Positions 1-8,867 of a stretch of DNA of 64,000 nucleotides are shown in pieces (positions within the stretch are counted from its first letter, which is position 1; each line of letters begins with the position of its first letter). Source of the stretch: Akkermansiaceae bacterium UBA2381. GTDB taxonomy: Bacteria; Verrucomicrobiota; Verrucomicrobiia; Verrucomicrobiales; DEV007. The notes below the pieces were generated by a model. That model was not told the origin of the DNA and searched no databases. It was given only the letters and a program-made list of their open reading frames with translations. Where the stretch lies: contig DDSV01000018.1 in NCBI GenBank assembly GCA_002344215.1, forward strand, positions 243,698 to 307,697, read 5' to 3'. Made by a program: the position numbers and the translations under genes.

Positions 1-542
1 CCCTCTTTTTTGTGGACGCCATGGTGAGCCACCCAGGTTTCCCCGAGGATCTTGAGCCCGAAGCCACCCTTTTGCCAGTCGCCATAGGTCCAGCCTCCAT
101 CCGCCATTTCTCCGGCGAAGGCATGGGTCGAGGTCCGCAGTCCGATGACCGGTTTCCCCGCGTTCAGAAAGGCGGTGATGGGAGTGGTTTGTTCAGGCGG
201 GAGATTGCGGAAGCGGGCAGAAATGATAAGCAGGTCGGCGTCGGCGAGGGCTTCGGTCCCCGGAATATTCTTCTGCTGGTTCGGATCGATAAACCCCTTC
301 TCTGGATCAACCGGGAACAGCACCGTGGTCTTGAAGCCGTGCCTCTCGCTGAGAATCTTGGCGAGCATCGGCAGCGCTTCCTCGGATCGATACTCCTCGT
401 CGCCGGCGATGAAAACAATCTTCTTCCCCTTGCCGGGACCTTCCTTTCCCGCGAAGTGCAGGCCCGGTCCGTCTGCGGCCGGAGCGGTGCCGGTCATGCA
501 CATGGCGACTAGAGGAAGGAGATAGCGAAGAGGGGATTTCAT
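1..542 (-). CDS. ThuA-like domain protein, secreted (3' end missing)
   Basis: The frame is open from an ATG at 540-542 down to the window edge, so about 180 codons are visible and the C-terminus is cut off. The first ~22 residues form a signal peptide ending near TAPA. The mature part starts with a beta strand and the motif GDEEYRSEEALP, followed by ADADLLIISARF and GKPVIGLRTSTHAF. This is the pattern of ThuA-like class-I glutamine-amidotransferase folds that are common as secreted proteins in Planctomycetota and Verrucomicrobiota. The family is named from a trehalose-utilisation gene, but its chemistry is not settled, so a carbohydrate-related role is inference. It is transcribed divergently from the haem protein at 768, with a 225-base shared upstream region. 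Family call fairly sure; function unsure. Confidence 0.75.
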   Translation of the reverse strand, partial: MKSPLRYLLPLVAMCMTGTAPAADGPGLHFAGKEGPGKGKKIVFIAGDEEYRSEEALPMLAKILSERHGFKTTVLFPVDPEKGFIDPNQQKNIPGTEALADADLLIISARFRNLPPEQTTPITAFLNAGKPVIGLRTSTHAFAGEMADGGWTYGDWQKGGFGLKILGETWVAHHGVHKKE

Positions 543-767
543 GGGGTGAGACTGGTTTGAGTGAGTGGATTCAAAGGACTTGGAACATGCCGCCGGATTC
601 CCGGAGCGGCCATGGCGGGATCAAGTCGGCAAGGTATAGAGACTCGGGGGCATCGCTGCAAGGGTGAAAAGCAAAGAATGGAACCGGGTGAATTTTTTTT
701 CATAGGTGACGAATTCGACTCGTCTCTTTCCTGAATTGCCTGCTAGTCTAGATCCGCCTTTCCCGCC

Positions 768-3707
768 ATGAACCCTTCCCAGTTTCTCGTGCCCGTATCC
801 GCCGCTCTCGCGCTGATTGTCGCTTCACCGCTTGTTCCCTTCAGTCTCAATGCACAGGACCTCACTCCGCAGGTTCTCTCGCTCCTGCAAAAGCGTTGCC
901 AGGAGTGCCACCATCCCGATACGGCGGATGACTTTCCCTACCTTCATGAGGGAACCAAAATTGAAGACCTCATTGAAGAGGAAATCCTCACCGCGGGAAA
1001 ACCGGAGGAGTCGTCACTGCTCAAGCGGGTCAGTCTTGAACCCGACGCCAGCAAACGGATGCCAAAGAGCCGTGGCGCTAACGGAGGCGAAACCTATCGG
1101 GACCCGCTCTCAAACGAGGAAAAGGAGTTGATCAAAAACTGGATCGTTCAACTGGGGAATTCCGGCGGGACCACTCCCGGGGCGACGAAACCTCTCACGG
1201 TGACGGAGACAAAGCCGGCCCCGGTTTCAACTCCCGGCAATGCTCCTGCCGCGGGAACCGTCCCTGCCACAGCGACAATTCCGACTCCCGGCGCCGCCCC
1301 CGCTTCAGTTCCTGCGATAGCCCCTGTTCCAAAGAGCGAGGAACTCAAGGCCTCCGTCTCCGACGACGAAAACCGGATGCCCTCCGGGCTCAGTCAGGCC
1401 GACAAGGTTCACTGGATCTTTGAAAACCGATGCTCCCAGTGCCATGCCGGTGACTACGAACCCGAATTGCACGGGACCGTGAATCTGACCGCCTTCTTCT
1501 CGGAGAAGGACGCCTCGGGAACGTCCAACATGGCGCAGGCGGTGGTCGAGCGGGTCTCGCGTGCCCACGATGCCGAGGGGCGCATGCCCAAGTCCAAGGG
1601 TGCACCGAATGATCGCGGTTTCCGCCCGCCGCTCAACGAGGAGGAGCGCGAGGTTCTCAATAAGTGGGTCGACGCCGGGAGTCCCGAGACAAAGGAGCGC
1701 GACTTCATCACCAACGAGGAAGTGCTTGATTCGATCTATGACGATCTCCGCGGGGCGAGCGAGGCTGAACAGCGTTTCTACCGCTACTTCACCCTGACAA
1801 ACCTCTACAACCAGGCCGACGAAAACGGTGCCCCGATGATCGCCGATCTCGACACTCACCGGGCTGCGGTCGGAAAGCTGATGAACAGTCTCTCGATGAA
1901 CGGCCGGATCACTTTTCCCTTCGCGATTGACGAGGAGAAAACCATCTACCGGGTCGATCTGCGTGACTATAACTGGGACAAGGAGGACTGGGAAAAAGTC
2001 GTTCACTTTTACCCCTACGGGATCATCGGGGTGGACCGGCAGAAGGAGCAGTTGATCGAGCGTTTCACCGGCTCAAAGATGGCCTATCTGCGGGCGGACT
2101 GGTTTACCTTCGCGGCCGCGCAACCTCCCCTCTACGACAAGGTCATGGACAAGCTCCTCGGCATCGAGGTCAGCGGGAAGGACGATGACGTGCTTGCCAA
2201 GCTCGACCACGCGCTCGGGGTCGACCGCATGCATAACCTGCAGGAAGGCAATGCGATGCGGGCCGGGTTCCAGTTCTCGGGTGTTTCGGGGGCGAACCGT
2301 CTTATCGAGCGGCACGAGCTGGGGTCCCATCAGGGTGCCTACTGGGTCAGCTACGATTTTACTCCCCTGAGTGCGAAGCGTACACAGGATCTCAAGCTCG
2401 CGCCTCTCGGGCCAACCAATGCCCATCTGAGCGCTGACCCGGACCGTGTCTTTCAGCACGACGGAGGAGAGATGATCTACAATCTCCCGAATGGTCTGCA
2501 GGGCTACATGCTCACGACCAATACCGGGAAACGTCTCGACCGGGCTCCAATCGAAATCGTGCAGGATGACAACCGTCAGGACAAGGTCATCCTCAACGGA
2601 ATCTCCTGCATGGCCTGTCACGCGCAGGGCATGAAGCCGGCGATCCGGGTGACCGACCTCTCCAAACGCACCCTCGAAACGATGACCGACGAGATTCGTC
2701 CGCTCGTCGAGGCGGCAAACATCCTCGACTTCAGCGAAAAGAAACTGCTCGAAAAACTCTACCCGGAGCCGGCGGTGTTCCAGGCGGCGATCAAAGAGGA
2801 TTTTGAGCGTTTTGTCAGGGCCGAGACTGAAGCGACCGGAGGCATCAGTGTCGCGACCGAGCCGGTCTGGGGGCTTTACAGTGAATTCCGGAGTCCCGTC
2901 ACCGCACGCAAGCTGGCGGCAGAGTTCGGGAGCGAGTTCGATGAGATGCTGCGTCTCCTCGATGAGGAGAGCGACCGCAGTGAAGTCCTCAGTGTGATTT
3001 CCAGTTCACTGAGCCGGGGGATTCCGATCAGGCGGGAGAACCTGCTGCGCGAATACATCGCCATGGTCTACGCGCTCGGGTATGAGCTGATGCCCTTTAC
3101 CCCGCTCGGCTACGAGGATTTCGGAGGGGAAAAATACGCCCAGCTCATCGCCGGATCCGACCAGTTCCTCGCCGCCTTCGGCCAGGAGGGATTGAAGGTC
3201 TCTGACGTGAAAGAGGCGGTCATCGGGTCGACCGGTTCCGATAATCTAGCTCACGAATCCGTCCTGCTGCACGGCGGAGGTAAACTGCGCATTTCGATTC
3301 AGCCGAAGCTGACCGTGGGCGAGCGGGCCAAGCTCGATATCGTGGCGACCGATGATGTGCACGTCCGGGTCTATCACCTCAGTTCCGACAAACATGTCAC
3401 CGAGTTGTATCCCGGCAGCACCGGTCAGGCCACCTTCCGGCCGAAGAACAAGAAACTTCAGGTCTCATGGGAAACCACCTCTCCCGGAGGTCCCGAGCAT
3501 GTCATCGTTTTTGCCTCGGCCGGAGAGATTAAGAATATCGCGACGGGAGAAAAAGTCGGTGACTTCACGGTTTACGACAAGGCGGCGATCTTTTCAACCC
3601 GCGGCATACCCAAGGCGATCCGCGCCGGTGAGGCGGATGAGACGTCCAGTGTGCCGGCTCAGATCGTTCAGGCCCGCATCGGATATATTTTGAAAGAGAA
3701 ACAGTGA
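768..3707 (+). CDS. Secreted multi-haem c-type protein with DUF4384-like C-terminus
   Basis: 979 residues with a signal peptide (about 1-30, ending LNAQ). Three CxxCH haem-attachment motifs are visible: C44-C47-H48, C222-C225-H226 and C614-C617-H618. The first two sit in planctomycete-cytochrome-type domains, each ending with a RMPKS..G segment and an NEEE..L..W helix. Between them lies a Pro/Ala/Thr-rich linker (about residues 145-190). The region from roughly residue 830 resembles DUF4384, a beta domain often attached to regulatory or surface proteins. The likely site of action is the periplasm or outer surface, with an electron-transfer or redox-sensing role; no substrate can be named. It is followed 44 bases later by an OmpA-family gene with which it shares a short motif near 3588-3626, suggesting a common complex. 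Start supported by the signal peptide. Confidence 0.8.
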   Translation: MNPSQFLVPVSAALALIVASPLVPFSLNAQDLTPQVLSLLQKRCQECHHPDTADDFPYLHEGTKIEDLIEEEILTAGKPEESSLLKRVSLEPDASKRMPKSRGANGGETYRDPLSNEEKELIKNWIVQLGNSGGTTPGATKPLTVTETKPAPVSTPGNAPAAGTVPATATIPTPGAAPASVPAIAPVPKSEELKASVSDDENRMPSGLSQADKVHWIFENRCSQCHAGDYEPELHGTVNLTAFFSEKDASGTSNMAQAVVERVSRAHDAEGRMPKSKGAPNDRGFRPPLNEEEREVLNKWVDAGSPETKERDFITNEEVLDSIYDDLRGASEAEQRFYRYFTLTNLYNQADENGAPMIADLDTHRAAVGKLMNSLSMNGRITFPFAIDEEKTIYRVDLRDYNWDKEDWEKVVHFYPYGIIGVDRQKEQLIERFTGSKMAYLRADWFTFAAAQPPLYDKVMDKLLGIEVSGKDDDVLAKLDHALGVDRMHNLQEGNAMRAGFQFSGVSGANRLIERHELGSHQGAYWVSYDFTPLSAKRTQDLKLAPLGPTNAHLSADPDRVFQHDGGEMIYNLPNGLQGYMLTTNTGKRLDRAPIEIVQDDNRQDKVILNGISCMACHAQGMKPAIRVTDLSKRTLETMTDEIRPLVEAANILDFSEKKLLEKLYPEPAVFQAAIKEDFERFVRAETEATGGISVATEPVWGLYSEFRSPVTARKLAAEFGSEFDEMLRLLDEESDRSEVLSVISSSLSRGIPIRRENLLREYIAMVYALGYELMPFTPLGYEDFGGEKYAQLIAGSDQFLAAFGQEGLKVSDVKEAVIGSTGSDNLAHESVLLHGGGKLRISIQPKLTVGERAKLDIVATDDVHVRVYHLSSDKHVTELYPGSTGQATFRPKNKKLQVSWETTSPGGPEHVIVFASAGEIKNIATGEKVGDFTVYDKAAIFSTRGIPKAIRAGEADETSSVPAQIVQARIGYILKEKQ

Positions 3708-3751
3708 AACCCGGCAATTCTATTTCTTCATCCGGAAACCAGAACCACGAC

Positions 3752-4486
3752 ATGAAACCGATCCAACTCAACCTGACACGAGCCCTTCTTGTTTTAGGCT
3801 CAGTCTTTCTATGCGCGCCCCTTGCTGCTCAGGAGTCGACCGAAGAACTGGTCAACAAACTCCGCGGTACGGCGGGTGCCACCGGAACCGAGGGCGGGAT
3901 GAAGACCCGTGGCTTCAAGACCCGGTCCCTGAGCGGCCCGGCGGCACCGGCCACTGAGACCCGGTCCGTGATTTTCAGTCCGCGTGGAATTCCCAAGGCC
4001 ATCGAAGCCGCTGCGGAAGAGAACAAGATCGCGACCACCGTAACGACGGCGCCGAGTTCATCCGGAGCCGGGGAGTATTCGGTCTCAGCCGGAGAAAAGG
4101 CGGTCGAGATCTCCTACAAAGTGGACCCCGAATCAAAGGTCTCGAGAGACAACATTCTCTTTCAAAAAGGGTCCACCAATTTCGCCGACGAAGCCTCCTT
4201 CCAGGTGGTTCAGCAACTCGCCCAGGCGCTCAAGGATCCCTCGCTCTCCGGACTGCAGTATGTCATCGAGGGTCACGCCTCGGCCGAGGGCAGTGCCTAC
4301 AGCAATCAGATCCTCTCTCAGCAACGCTCCGAATATATCGTCACGGTTCTGGCCAGTCTGGGGGTCGATTCGAAACGCCTCCTTCCCGTCGGCTTCGGTG
4401 AAACCCAGGCCCAGTTTCCCGACTACTCGGAGCAGTATCTGTTAAAGCAGGACCGTCGGGTCGTCATCTACCGGCTCAACCAGTAG
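3752..4486 (+). CDS. OmpA-family protein
   Basis: 244 residues from the ATG at 3752. A GTG at 3704 in the same frame would put 16 polar residues before the signal peptide, so the later start is preferred. The signal peptide ends around LAAQ. The C-terminal ~110 residues are an OmpA-like peptidoglycan-binding domain: a segment starting NILFQKGSTNF, then IEGHASAEGSAYSN, LSQQRSEYIV and LLPVGFGE. The middle (about residues 20-110) is low-complexity and contains IFSPRGIPKAIEA, nearly identical to a segment in the upstream haem protein. It probably anchors a surface or periplasmic assembly to the cell wall. The upstream gene lies just before it on the same strand, and a hairpin follows, so the two are probably one operon. 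Confidence 0.85.
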   Translation: MKPIQLNLTRALLVLGSVFLCAPLAAQESTEELVNKLRGTAGATGTEGGMKTRGFKTRSLSGPAAPATETRSVIFSPRGIPKAIEAAAEENKIATTVTTAPSSSGAGEYSVSAGEKAVEISYKVDPESKVSRDNILFQKGSTNFADEASFQVVQQLAQALKDPSLSGLQYVIEGHASAEGSAYSNQILSQQRSEYIVTVLASLGVDSKRLLPVGFGETQAQFPDYSEQYLLKQDRRVVIYRLNQ

Positions 4487-4511
4487 ATCGCAGGGCGCTA
4501 CAGCGTGACGG

Positions 4512-4530
4512 AGCCGCTCGAAGCGGCTTT
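4512..4530 (+). terminator. Candidate terminator after the OmpA gene
   Basis: A 7-bp perfect stem (4512-4518 with 4522-4528) with a 3-base loop lies 25 bases after the stop codon. It is followed by only a short T run (TTT), so it is a weak intrinsic terminator candidate. Confidence 0.45.
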
Positions 4531-4610
4531 AAGCCTGGTTCCTCAAAAGTTACCGGGGAGTACACCGCATGAGCCATCGCCCCGCCCCTCACACCCGATT
4601 AAATTCGGGG

Positions 4611-4635
4611 GTAGCCCTGACCGGCCCGGTCGGGG
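4611..4635 (-). repeat. Dispersed palindromic repeat, copy 1
   Basis: Reverse complement carries CCCCGACCGGGCCGGTCAGG followed by GCTAC. The same core occurs at 36796-36826 and 44747-44773, and a decayed copy at 49412-49432, always between genes. The GACCGGnCCGGTC centre is self-complementary, as in REP-type elements. Confidence 0.6.
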
Positions 4636-4833
4636 ATTGGACGCGCTCCGTTCCTTGGTCGTCCAATTCGGTCGTTCGAGCCGAATGACCGTTGACTTTG
4701 TTTTCCTCCATCTACCCGCTTCGCGAGTTCCCGTGCTCATGCGCGAGAGGGGCAACACAGTCCGAAAAGCGACGTGGGGCGCTGCCGGATAAGTCAAACT
4801 CCGGGAGCCTCCCCGGAAGAGCCAGGGGATCTC

Positions 4834-6648
4834 CTATTGGAAATTAGACGGAGATGACGCCCGATCATCTGCGCTGAAAGGGTCTGCCTCATCGTTCACC
4901 GGAAACATCTCCACGACACGATCCGCCTCGAGATTCTTCGGCAGCAGGTGGGTGATGATAAGAATGCCAGTACCTCGGGCTCTTTCCTCCTTCATGGCCT
5001 CAACCACCAGATCGACGGATTCGACATCGAGGGCGGCAAAGGGCTCGTCCATGAGGAGGAAGGGGCGACCGCAAACGAGCGCACGGCAGAGAGCCAGGCG
5101 GTACTGCTGACCTACGCTGAGATTTCTGCCCCGGTCGGTCAGGACCTGATCAATACCGCCGCGGTATTCAACAATCTCCCGCAAGCCGACTTCGTCCAGC
5201 GCCCCGAGTACTGTCGCATCGCTCACCGTTTCTGAACCGAGGGTGATGTTGTCGCGAATGCTGCCGACAAAGAGATAGGGCTGCTGTTCGACGAAGGCGG
5301 CGAGGAAGGGAGGGGCCTGGGGGAACTGCCGGGTCGTGCCATCTTCCATCTCGGCGTTGAAGCTTCCCGCGTTGGCGCGGCGCAAGCCGGCAAAGGACTC
5401 GGTCAGGGTGGACTTTCCACAGCCCGAACTCCCCATGAGGGCGACAATCTCACCCCGGGCAAGTTCGAGAGACTGATTCAAGACGACGGGAGGATTCTCT
5501 CCATAGGCAATCGTAACTCCCCTGGCGGCCAGGCGTTTCACACTGCGGACTTCGCTCTGGAAGGTTCCGAACTGCTTCTCACGATTCTCCTCTTTATGCT
5601 CATCGTTATAGAGAAGCGAGGCGAGTCGCCCGCCCTCAATAAAAAAGCGGTTCCAGTCATAGGCGGATGAAACCAGCGTTTTGGCCGACCCGAGGAAGAG
5701 ATTGATATAGAAAGGGTAGATAAGCGCATCCGTCGGGGTGAGTGCTTCTCCCCTGACCTGGTAGGCCACGAGAGTGAGCAGTCCGGTGACGACAAGTTGA
5801 CCGACGAGTTCGTTTGTCCCCATCAGAATCGCCATCGATCGGGTGATGTGCATGCCGGCGGAGAAGAGCTCCTTCAACTGGGCATCGAGGCGGGCGAGAG
5901 TGAAACGTTCACTGCCGTAGGTGCGGATCGTTCGCAGACCTTCGAAGGTCTCGATCATTGATTGAAAAACTCCCCCTTCGATCTGCCGGGCGCGCCCGAG
6001 GGTCGGGCCCATGCGGCCTTGCACCACAATGTTCAACCAGGCGAGCCCGAGGGCCGCCACCAGCGGAATGAAGGCAATCGGTCCGCTGTAGTAAAAGAAA
6101 AACGCCGCCGCTCCGACCAGCATCGTCGCATTGGTGATCTGCTCGGGAATGGAAGTCGTCAGGAATTCCTCCGCCGTGTAGAGGTCGCCGGTCAGGCGTG
6201 TCATCCAGTCACCGCGCTGGGCCGAGTCAAGGGAGTCGAGTCGCATCCCTGTCAGGGAGTCGACCGCGTCCCGCTTCAGTCCGATACTGATGGTAAGCCG
6301 CAGCCACTCGCGTAGGATGCTGTCAAAGATCAGGCCTATCCACTGCGCCACGCCCACCGCGACACCGAAGATGACAAGGAGCTTCAAAAATTCGTCGGCA
6401 CCCGTCTCGTTCAGTGTCTGCGTTCCCTCGGTGAAGTATTGCAGAAAACGCGGCGGAAGCAGGTGCACCGCCGAGAGCACCACGGCCGCCGGAATCCATA
6501 GTTTGTATTTCCAACCGAGACGCCCCGTGATCTCGCGAATCAGACGCATACAGTACCGCCGCATCTCCTTCGAATTGAACTGATCCTGAGGCGGGCCATC
6601 CCCTTGAAAACCGGGAGGCATGGGGTCGGGGAATGGTTCGTTCGACAT
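4834..6648 (-). CDS. ABC transporter, fused membrane and ATPase domains (probable peptide exporter)
   Basis: 604 residues. The membrane part (about 45-335) has helices near 50-68, 88-110, 172-205 and 280-297. The ATPase part has Walker A GSSGCGKS (406-413), Walker B FLLMDE (530-535) and a switch histidine at H567. The signature motif is LSVGQQ (510-515) instead of the usual LSGGQ. There is no N-terminal C39 peptidase domain, so it should export but not cleave a leader. The N-terminal ~30 residues are Pro-rich and cytosolic. It is divergent from the radical SAM/precursor/DUF692 genes, about 160 bases from the first small ORF, which makes it the likely exporter of the modified peptide. A lipid or drug exporter role is the alternative. 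Confidence 0.8.
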   Translation of the reverse strand: MSNEPFPDPMPPGFQGDGPPQDQFNSKEMRRYCMRLIREITGRLGWKYKLWIPAAVVLSAVHLLPPRFLQYFTEGTQTLNETGADEFLKLLVIFGVAVGVAQWIGLIFDSILREWLRLTISIGLKRDAVDSLTGMRLDSLDSAQRGDWMTRLTGDLYTAEEFLTTSIPEQITNATMLVGAAAFFFYYSGPIAFIPLVAALGLAWLNIVVQGRMGPTLGRARQIEGGVFQSMIETFEGLRTIRTYGSERFTLARLDAQLKELFSAGMHITRSMAILMGTNELVGQLVVTGLLTLVAYQVRGEALTPTDALIYPFYINLFLGSAKTLVSSAYDWNRFFIEGGRLASLLYNDEHKEENREKQFGTFQSEVRSVKRLAARGVTIAYGENPPVVLNQSLELARGEIVALMGSSGCGKSTLTESFAGLRRANAGSFNAEMEDGTTRQFPQAPPFLAAFVEQQPYLFVGSIRDNITLGSETVSDATVLGALDEVGLREIVEYRGGIDQVLTDRGRNLSVGQQYRLALCRALVCGRPFLLMDEPFAALDVESVDLVVEAMKEERARGTGILIITHLLPKNLEADRVVEMFPVNDEADPFSADDRASSPSNFQ

Positions 6649-6809
6649 CGGGAAAATTCGTCAAATCGTTTGCATAGACGGCGAATAAAAACCGTCTCTC
6701 AAAAGAGGGTGTAACCAATCAACCCGGAAGACAAGATTATTTCCGTGTCGCAACCTTTTCCTGTTTTGGCTTGATTCAAACCCCGGAACCGTTCACCCCT
6801 ATACGAAGC

Positions 6810-6974
6810 ATGAAACCTCTCTCCTCGCTCGAAGATCGAATCCGTTCTGTTCGTCAGGGTTTCCGGGCCGGTCAGCCGCTCGACTACCGGATCAAGCTGG
6901 TCCGCGAACGTCATCAGGCGGCAAAGAAAAAGTCCGTCCGCCGCATCCAGGTCAATCTCGACCGGAAGGCATAA
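6810..6974 (+). CDS. Small basic protein at the head of the RiPP cluster
   Basis: A 54-residue frame from ATG 6810. It is rich in Arg, Lys and Gln and has no Cys, Trp or signal peptide. An in-frame non-ATG start at 6771 is possible. No strong Shine-Dalgarno sequence precedes it. It sits 52 bases before the radical SAM gene and on the same strand, inside the divergent gap to the exporter. It could be a conserved small partner, a regulator, or simply a chance frame. Not recognised as any family. Confidence 0.4.
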   Translation: MKPLSSLEDRIRSVRQGFRAGQPLDYRIKLVRERHQAAKKKSVRRIQVNLDRKA

Positions 6975-7026
6975 TCGGAAAAAAATATTCACATAGTTCA
7001 TCATCCTAACACGTCGAAAACACTGC

Positions 7027-8301
7027 ATGACCACGACACTCCAGGAAGCTCCGAAAACGGCCGTCGATTCCTCCTCCGCGAATGAATCAATCGCCCATCT
7101 CACTCCGAAAAACTCCGAGATGCTCGCGATGGGGTTGCTCGTGATCCAGCCCAGTCCCTTCTGTAATATCAACTGCGACTATTGCTACCTCCCGAACCGG
7201 ACTGATACCCGCCGCATGGACTTCGCGGTTCTCGAGAAGGTCATGGACAAGGTATGGTCGAGCGGACTGGTCCAATCACCGTTCAGCCTGCTCTGGCACG
7301 CCGGGGAGCCGCTCGCCGTTCCGATCTCCTGGTATGAGCAGGCCTTTGAAATTATCAACCGCTACCCGAAGGCCTCCGAGTATGTCATTCATTCCGTCCA
7401 GACCAATGGAACTCTGATCACTGACAAGTGGTGCGACTTTCTCAAACAGCATCATGTGGAGGTGGGCATCAGTATCGACGGCCCCCGCGAGATTCACGAT
7501 CATCACCGCAAGACGCGTTCGGGTGAGGGGACTTTTGACAAGGCCATGAGGGGAATGGAATGCCTCAAACGCAACGGCGTTTCCTTCGGGGTTGTCACAG
7601 TGATCTCGGACATCTCGGTCGACCGCCCCGACGAGATGTACGAGTTCTACCGTGAACACGACATCACCGGGATCGGCTTTAACATTGAGGAAGTGGAGGG
7701 AGCCAACACCAGTTCCTCCCTCGGGAAATCGGGAGGACACGCCCGCATCCGGTCCTTCCTGAAACGCTTCTACGAGCGCAACAAAGCCGACGGCTTTCCG
7801 CTCAACGTCAGGGAGTTCCAGAATGCCGAGAGGAACATACTTGAGCCCGGCTGGTGCTCGCGTCCTGATGGGGAATATTACAATCAGGAAGCCGATCCCT
7901 TCGGCATGGTCAATGTCGACTGCTTCGGAAACTTTTCCTCCTTCTCGCCGGAGCTCCTCGGTCAGCCCACCGAAAAATACGGCTCCTTCAGCTTCGGCAA
8001 TCTGTTGAGCGGATCGCTCTTCGATGCAACCCGGAACGACTCCTTCAGGCAGGTCCTCTCCGACATCGAGTCGGGTAACCGGAAGTGCGCCGAGACCTGT
8101 GAATTCTACCGCTACTGCGGAGGGGCTTCCCCCTCGAACAAATATTACGAGAACGGGACCTTTGATTCCACCGAGACGCACCAGTGCATCTCGACCGTGA
8201 AGATCCCCATGCAGATCGTTCTCGAAGATCTTGAAAACGAACTCGGCATTACCGAAAAAGTTTCTCCGCTGATGGAGAAACCGCGCCCCGCCGGGCACTA
8301 A
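7027..8301 (+). CDS. Radical SAM/SPASM peptide maturase, GrrM/cyclophane-forming type
   Basis: 424 residues. The [4Fe-4S]/SAM motif is C46-xxx-C50-xx-C53, in the context LVIQPSPFCNINCDYCYLP, then LLWHAGEPL. This is the pattern of the GrrM/OscB/XyeB branch of radical SAM maturases. The C-terminal SPASM region carries several Cys, including the CAETCEFYRYCGG stretch and a final Cys in TETHQC, for auxiliary clusters. Characterised relatives join an aromatic side chain to the beta carbon two residues downstream, giving three-residue cyclophanes. The probable substrate is the 114-residue protein encoded 94 bases downstream, which has several such triads. An ATG at 7120 would give a start closer to many relatives, so about 31 N-terminal residues are uncertain. 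Enzyme class sure; exact product inferred. Confidence 0.9.
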   Translation: MTTTLQEAPKTAVDSSSANESIAHLTPKNSEMLAMGLLVIQPSPFCNINCDYCYLPNRTDTRRMDFAVLEKVMDKVWSSGLVQSPFSLLWHAGEPLAVPISWYEQAFEIINRYPKASEYVIHSVQTNGTLITDKWCDFLKQHHVEVGISIDGPREIHDHHRKTRSGEGTFDKAMRGMECLKRNGVSFGVVTVISDISVDRPDEMYEFYREHDITGIGFNIEEVEGANTSSSLGKSGGHARIRSFLKRFYERNKADGFPLNVREFQNAERNILEPGWCSRPDGEYYNQEADPFGMVNVDCFGNFSSFSPELLGQPTEKYGSFSFGNLLSGSLFDATRNDSFRQVLSDIESGNRKCAETCEFYRYCGGASPSNKYYENGTFDSTETHQCISTVKIPMQIVLEDLENELGITEKVSPLMEKPRPAGH

Positions 8302-8395
8302 CAAAACACTTTGCTGGTATTCGCCGCGTGACTCCAGGGTTGACGGCGGACCAACAACTGAAACGAAAAAACAAACTAACCGAAAGGAAAATACA

Positions 8396-8740
8396 ATGGC
8401 TATTCTAAGAAGCAGTGATGGACGGTTCTATGATGTTGCTGACGACCAGCTTGAAGGCAAGCTGATCCCGGCCGAGCAAATCAAAGAAAAACTCGGCGGT
8501 GTCGGTGTGGGTCCTGCAGAAGGTCCCGTCGGCCCCGGCCCCCAAATGATGGTTCCCGGAACCGGTGGCCAGGTTGTCATCCAGATCTACACCTCCGGTG
8601 GTGACAACGGCGGTGGATACGAGGGTCCCCAGTCCGAAGGCGGAGAAGGTGATGTCGAAGCGCACGGCTACTGCTGGCGCCGCAACTACTTCTCCAACTA
8701 CTGGCGCCGCAACTGCTGGCGCAACAGCTGCTCCTACTAA
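8396..8740 (+). CDS. Candidate RiPP precursor peptide, Gly-rich with Trp/Arg/Asn/Cys C-terminus
   Basis: 114 residues, preceded by a purine-rich ribosome site (GAAAGGA). Residues 1-32 look like a leader, with the motif DGRFYDVADDQLEGKLIP. Residues 34-88 are Gly/Pro-rich. The last ~24 residues are striking: CWRRN (93-97), YFSN (98-101), YWRRN (102-106), CWRN (107-110) and SCSY (111-114). Aromatic triads of the kind cross-linked by cyclophane-forming enzymes are W94-R-R, F99-S-N, W103-R-R and W108-R-N. Three Cys (93, 107, 112) could be targets of the DUF692 enzyme. No signal peptide or membrane helix. It lies between the maturase and the DUF692 gene. Precursor role is inference from composition and position, but well supported. 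Confidence 0.8.
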   Translation: MAILRSSDGRFYDVADDQLEGKLIPAEQIKEKLGGVGVGPAEGPVGPGPQMMVPGTGGQVVIQIYTSGGDNGGGYEGPQSEGGEGDVEAHGYCWRRNYFSNYWRRNCWRNSCSY

Positions 8741-8761
8741 TCGTAGCCGGCAGATGAAGAT

Positions 8762-8807
8762 CCCCGATCATCCGGCCGGGCCAGCACGGCCTCCGGATGA
8801 CTCGGGG
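8762..8807 (+). terminator. Strong hairpin between precursor and DUF692 gene
   Basis: Arms 8762-8775 and 8793-8807 pair almost perfectly (CCCCGA-TCATCCGG against CCGGATGACTCGGGG, one bulged base). The hairpin is followed by AATTT, not a full T run. It may be a leaky terminator or RNA-stabilising element that lets the precursor be made in excess over the downstream enzyme, a common RiPP arrangement. Confidence 0.5.
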
Positions 8808-8867
8808 AATTTCTGCGTTTAGACACTACCCTGCCAGGGCCACCGCTCCACCCGGTTCCATTTACCC

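Larger units (their letters stand above)
4487..4833. other. Intergenic region, 347 bases, no gene seen
   Basis: It lies between the OmpA gene and the 3' end of the ABC exporter, which converge on it. It holds the hairpin at 4512-4530 and one copy of a dispersed palindromic repeat at 4611-4635. Short open frames here have no recognisable protein features. Confidence 0.6.
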
